64,000 bases of DNA from positions 2,230,001 to 2,294,000 of the forward strand of contig SMSO01000035.1 of assembly GCA_004764695.1 (NCBI GenBank), in the 5' to 3' direction. Source of the stretch: Schizochytrium sp. TIO01. Taxonomy: Eukaryota > Sar > Bigyra > Thraustochytrida > Thraustochytriidae. Made by a program: the position numbers and the translations under genes. A model generated the notes under the pieces. It was not told the origin of the DNA, ran no database searches, and saw only the letters and a list, made by a program, of their open reading frames with translations. The first letter of the stretch is position 1; the number at the start of each line of letters is the position of its first letter. Shown here piece after piece: positions 62,201-64,000 of the stretch.

Positions 62201-62843
62201 GCTGAGGGTGCATATGCACTATAGAGATCCCATTGCGCACACGTTCACGAATCTCATGTTAGCACGAGACCAAGACTCTACTACAGCTCAAACCCCACTC
62301 TCACGAGCCAGAGGCAATGTTTCCAAGCCTTTTCGCTTGAGCAAAAGCTGAAGCAAAAGCAACCACTGTCTCAACCGTATTCTGGAGATACCTAGCTAGG
62401 TGATCTAGCTAAGCACATTTTGCATGGAGGATAGCGCAGCCTCGCGACGCCTTCTCAGCATCACCACTGGCCGCTTGAGGTCTGTGACTGATGGATCTCG
62501 CAGGCCCCAAACTCGGAATTCTTTCCAGCGACACAGGCCAGATCCCTAAGAGTTACGTTGAGAAAGCAAACCCGGAGGCTGGCTGCCATGGGAGGTCTAG
62601 TCGGGTACATCAAATCCATGGGCCAGGCGAGGCGTGCATTTCTTTCCACTTCTCTAGGCCTCGCCGGTGTCCCAGAGGCAGTGGGTTTGCGGTGCCCTCC
62701 CTGACTGCCGTATCATTCAGGTTTTGATCATCCCCAAATTATCAGATTCCAGTCCAGCTTCAAGCTGCGTTCGAGTTCTTCAGAGGGAGGTTGGTCTTCG
62801 AGCTCTTGCGCAGCTCTGGCAGCCCTGGTGAGCGAGTAGTAGA

Positions 62844-62880
62844 ATTCATGAATTCATGAATGAATGAATGAATGAATGAT
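62844..62880. repeat. (TGAA)n microsatellite with ATTCATGAATTCATGAAT leader
   Basis: Tandem GAATTCAT palindromes run directly into (TGAA)n. Confidence 0.85.
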
Positions 62881-63073
62881 TGGAAAGCCGTGCTTCCTCA
62901 GCTGCAAGAGGTCTCCAATCCCGAGCCTGGAAATTCCAAGCGAGCTGGGTGTCTGGTGCTGTACCTCTTCTTCACATTCGCCAACAGCTCTTTCAAGTTC
63001 TTCGTTCATCGTGGTCCCAATTAGTCACCATTACGAAGAAGACCCAACAAAGCTGTACCTTCCTTCCAAACCC

Positions 63074-63074
63074 A

Positions 63075-63173
<99 letters not shown>

Positions 63174-63176
63174 GAA
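63074..63176. repeat. (GAAA)n polypurine tract
   Basis: About 25 GAAA units with one register break near 63141. It generates spurious Lys/Glu/Arg or Phe/Leu/Ser open frames on both strands. Confidence 0.95.
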
Positions 63177-63660
63177 ACAAGCGTAGGGCCTTTCACCTAA
63201 GTGGCACTCTCTCGCAAGACTCCGCGCATCTAAGGCCTTTCTCAACAAACCTCGTCCACTTAACAAATGGCAATATAATACGCGTGGTCCTGTAATACAG
63301 AAAAATGCAGTAAGTTTCTCTGCGTCAAACAGCACATTACACAAGCGGATAACGCCTTTTCAGGTCCCAGGCGCGCAAGTGGGGTATAGGTGGATTGTTG
63401 ACTTGCGGCATCTTGCCCAAAGTGGAGTATAGCGCCCCGCAAGTGGGCTTTTGTGGACCAAAGTGAAGGTAGTAGCCAGTGAGCGCCTGAGGGCGCTGTA
63501 ATGTGAATTGCAAGTTTCATTCAACCAGCCGGCTGAAGCTCGGCTGTTATTTAAAAAACACCCATGAAGAAGGAAAGGCCCCCGCTCTGATCCTAAAAGC
63601 GCCTGATACCTTCGCCGCAGTGTCGCCATCGACGCGTTTAAGACCGCTTCAGAGCAATCT

Positions 63661-63736
63661 ATCGATCAATCAATCAATCCATCAATCAATCAATCCATCA
63701 ATCAATCCATCAATCAATCAATCCATCAATCAATTC
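63661..63736. repeat. (ATCA)n/(ATCC)n microsatellite
   Basis: About nineteen units, mostly ATCA with ATCC at irregular intervals. Confidence 0.9.
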
Positions 63737-64000
63737 ACTCAATTCACGAACGGTGTCCTATGGTTTCTCATAAGAAAGGGGTAACAGACAGAAGTGAAGT
63801 GTCTTCAGGAAGAAGCAGAAGGATCATTGCAAAATCTGACGTCAGAATTGCAAAACGGGTCTTTTTTGGGTGAGGTTGAAAGCGATTGCAATGCGGAGGG
63901 AAAGGAGGTCCCTGCGTGGATAGGTTCGCGTGCAGACAGGCAGGAGAGAAGGGTTGGGGGCTCAGGAGGCTTTTCTTAACTGGGCACCATCGCGAGTGTG

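Larger units (their letters stand above)
55310..64000. other. Gene-poor, microsatellite-rich region of about 8.7 kb
   Basis: No frame here combines an ATG, adequate length and a recognisable protein. Two larger open frames (55554-56096 minus, and the purine-tract frames near 57.2 kb) are compositional. The region holds most of the window's microsatellites. The first few hundred bases should contain the PP2C promoter. A gene with many short exons could be missed. Confidence 0.5.

Noticed and set aside
62993-63344. Phe/Leu/Ser and Lys/Glu/Arg repeat proteins around the GAAA arrays
   Set aside because: Translations of a microsatellite, open in several frames on both strands.
1-64000. Mobile elements, CRISPR arrays, rRNA genes and bacterial operons
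   Set aside because: No transposase, reverse transcriptase, integrase, long terminal repeats, spaced CRISPR repeats or rRNA were seen. The gene content and introns are those of a eukaryotic nucleus.

Overview
The window is nuclear DNA from a flagellated, non-photosynthetic-looking single-celled eukaryote. Most genes are single long ORFs, the few introns I can define have GT-AG ends, and the products are typically eukaryotic: MCM2, a PSTALRE cyclin-dependent kinase, a transportin-3-like importin, PEX10, CFAP70 and a Golgi-type fucosyltransferase. Intron-poor genes, ankyrin proteins built on a DxRVDP-type repeat, LtrA paralogues and a ciliary gene together suggest a heterotrophic stramenopile such as a thraustochytrid or labyrinthulid. 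That assignment is inference; no rRNA or other taxonomic marker is present.

Layout. 1-1271 (-): 5' end of an MCM2 gene running off the left edge, with one intron. 1781-3601 (-): ankyrin-repeat protein with a myristoylation-type N-terminus. 5308-6663 and 7803-9242 (+): two tandem LtrA-family membrane proteins. 10302-13464 (+): CFAP70-like TPR protein split over two frames. 13862-14167 (+): MOCS2A/MoaD sulfur carrier. 14922-17231 (-): PX-BAR-SH3 sorting nexin. 17.2-22.2 kb is a gene desert. 22203-23477 (+): RCC1L-like protein. 24770-25690 (-): ECHDC3-like protein. 27316-28584 (+): PEX10. 29220-30419 (-): double zinc-knuckle protein. 34169-36367 (+): Na+/Ca2+-K+ exchanger carrying an inserted voltage-sensor domain. 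38188-41334 (+): transportin-3-like importin. 41444-44650 (-): large acidic coiled-coil protein I do not recognise. 45009-45903 (-): three-exon SPRYD7-like gene. 46676-48298 (+): GT10 fucosyltransferase. 49168-50073 (-): CDK. 52647-53363 (+): GST kappa with a peroxisomal tail. 53897-55309 (-): PP2C phosphatase. From 55.3 kb to the end I find no convincing gene, only microsatellites and purine/pyrimidine tracts.

The genes do not form one pathway. Local themes are replication and cell cycle (MCM2, CDK), peroxisome and mitochondrion (PEX10, GSTK, ECHDC3, RCC1L), trafficking (sorting nexin, importin, fucosyltransferase) and cilium (CFAP70).

The standout is the exchanger at 34169-36367. A complete four-helix voltage sensor, with six S4 arginines at every third position and the S2/S3 charge-transfer residues, sits between the two alpha-repeats of an otherwise intact NCKX. 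This reads as a voltage-controlled calcium exchanger in one polypeptide. Starts were placed at the first usable ATG, so several coding regions are shorter than their open frames.
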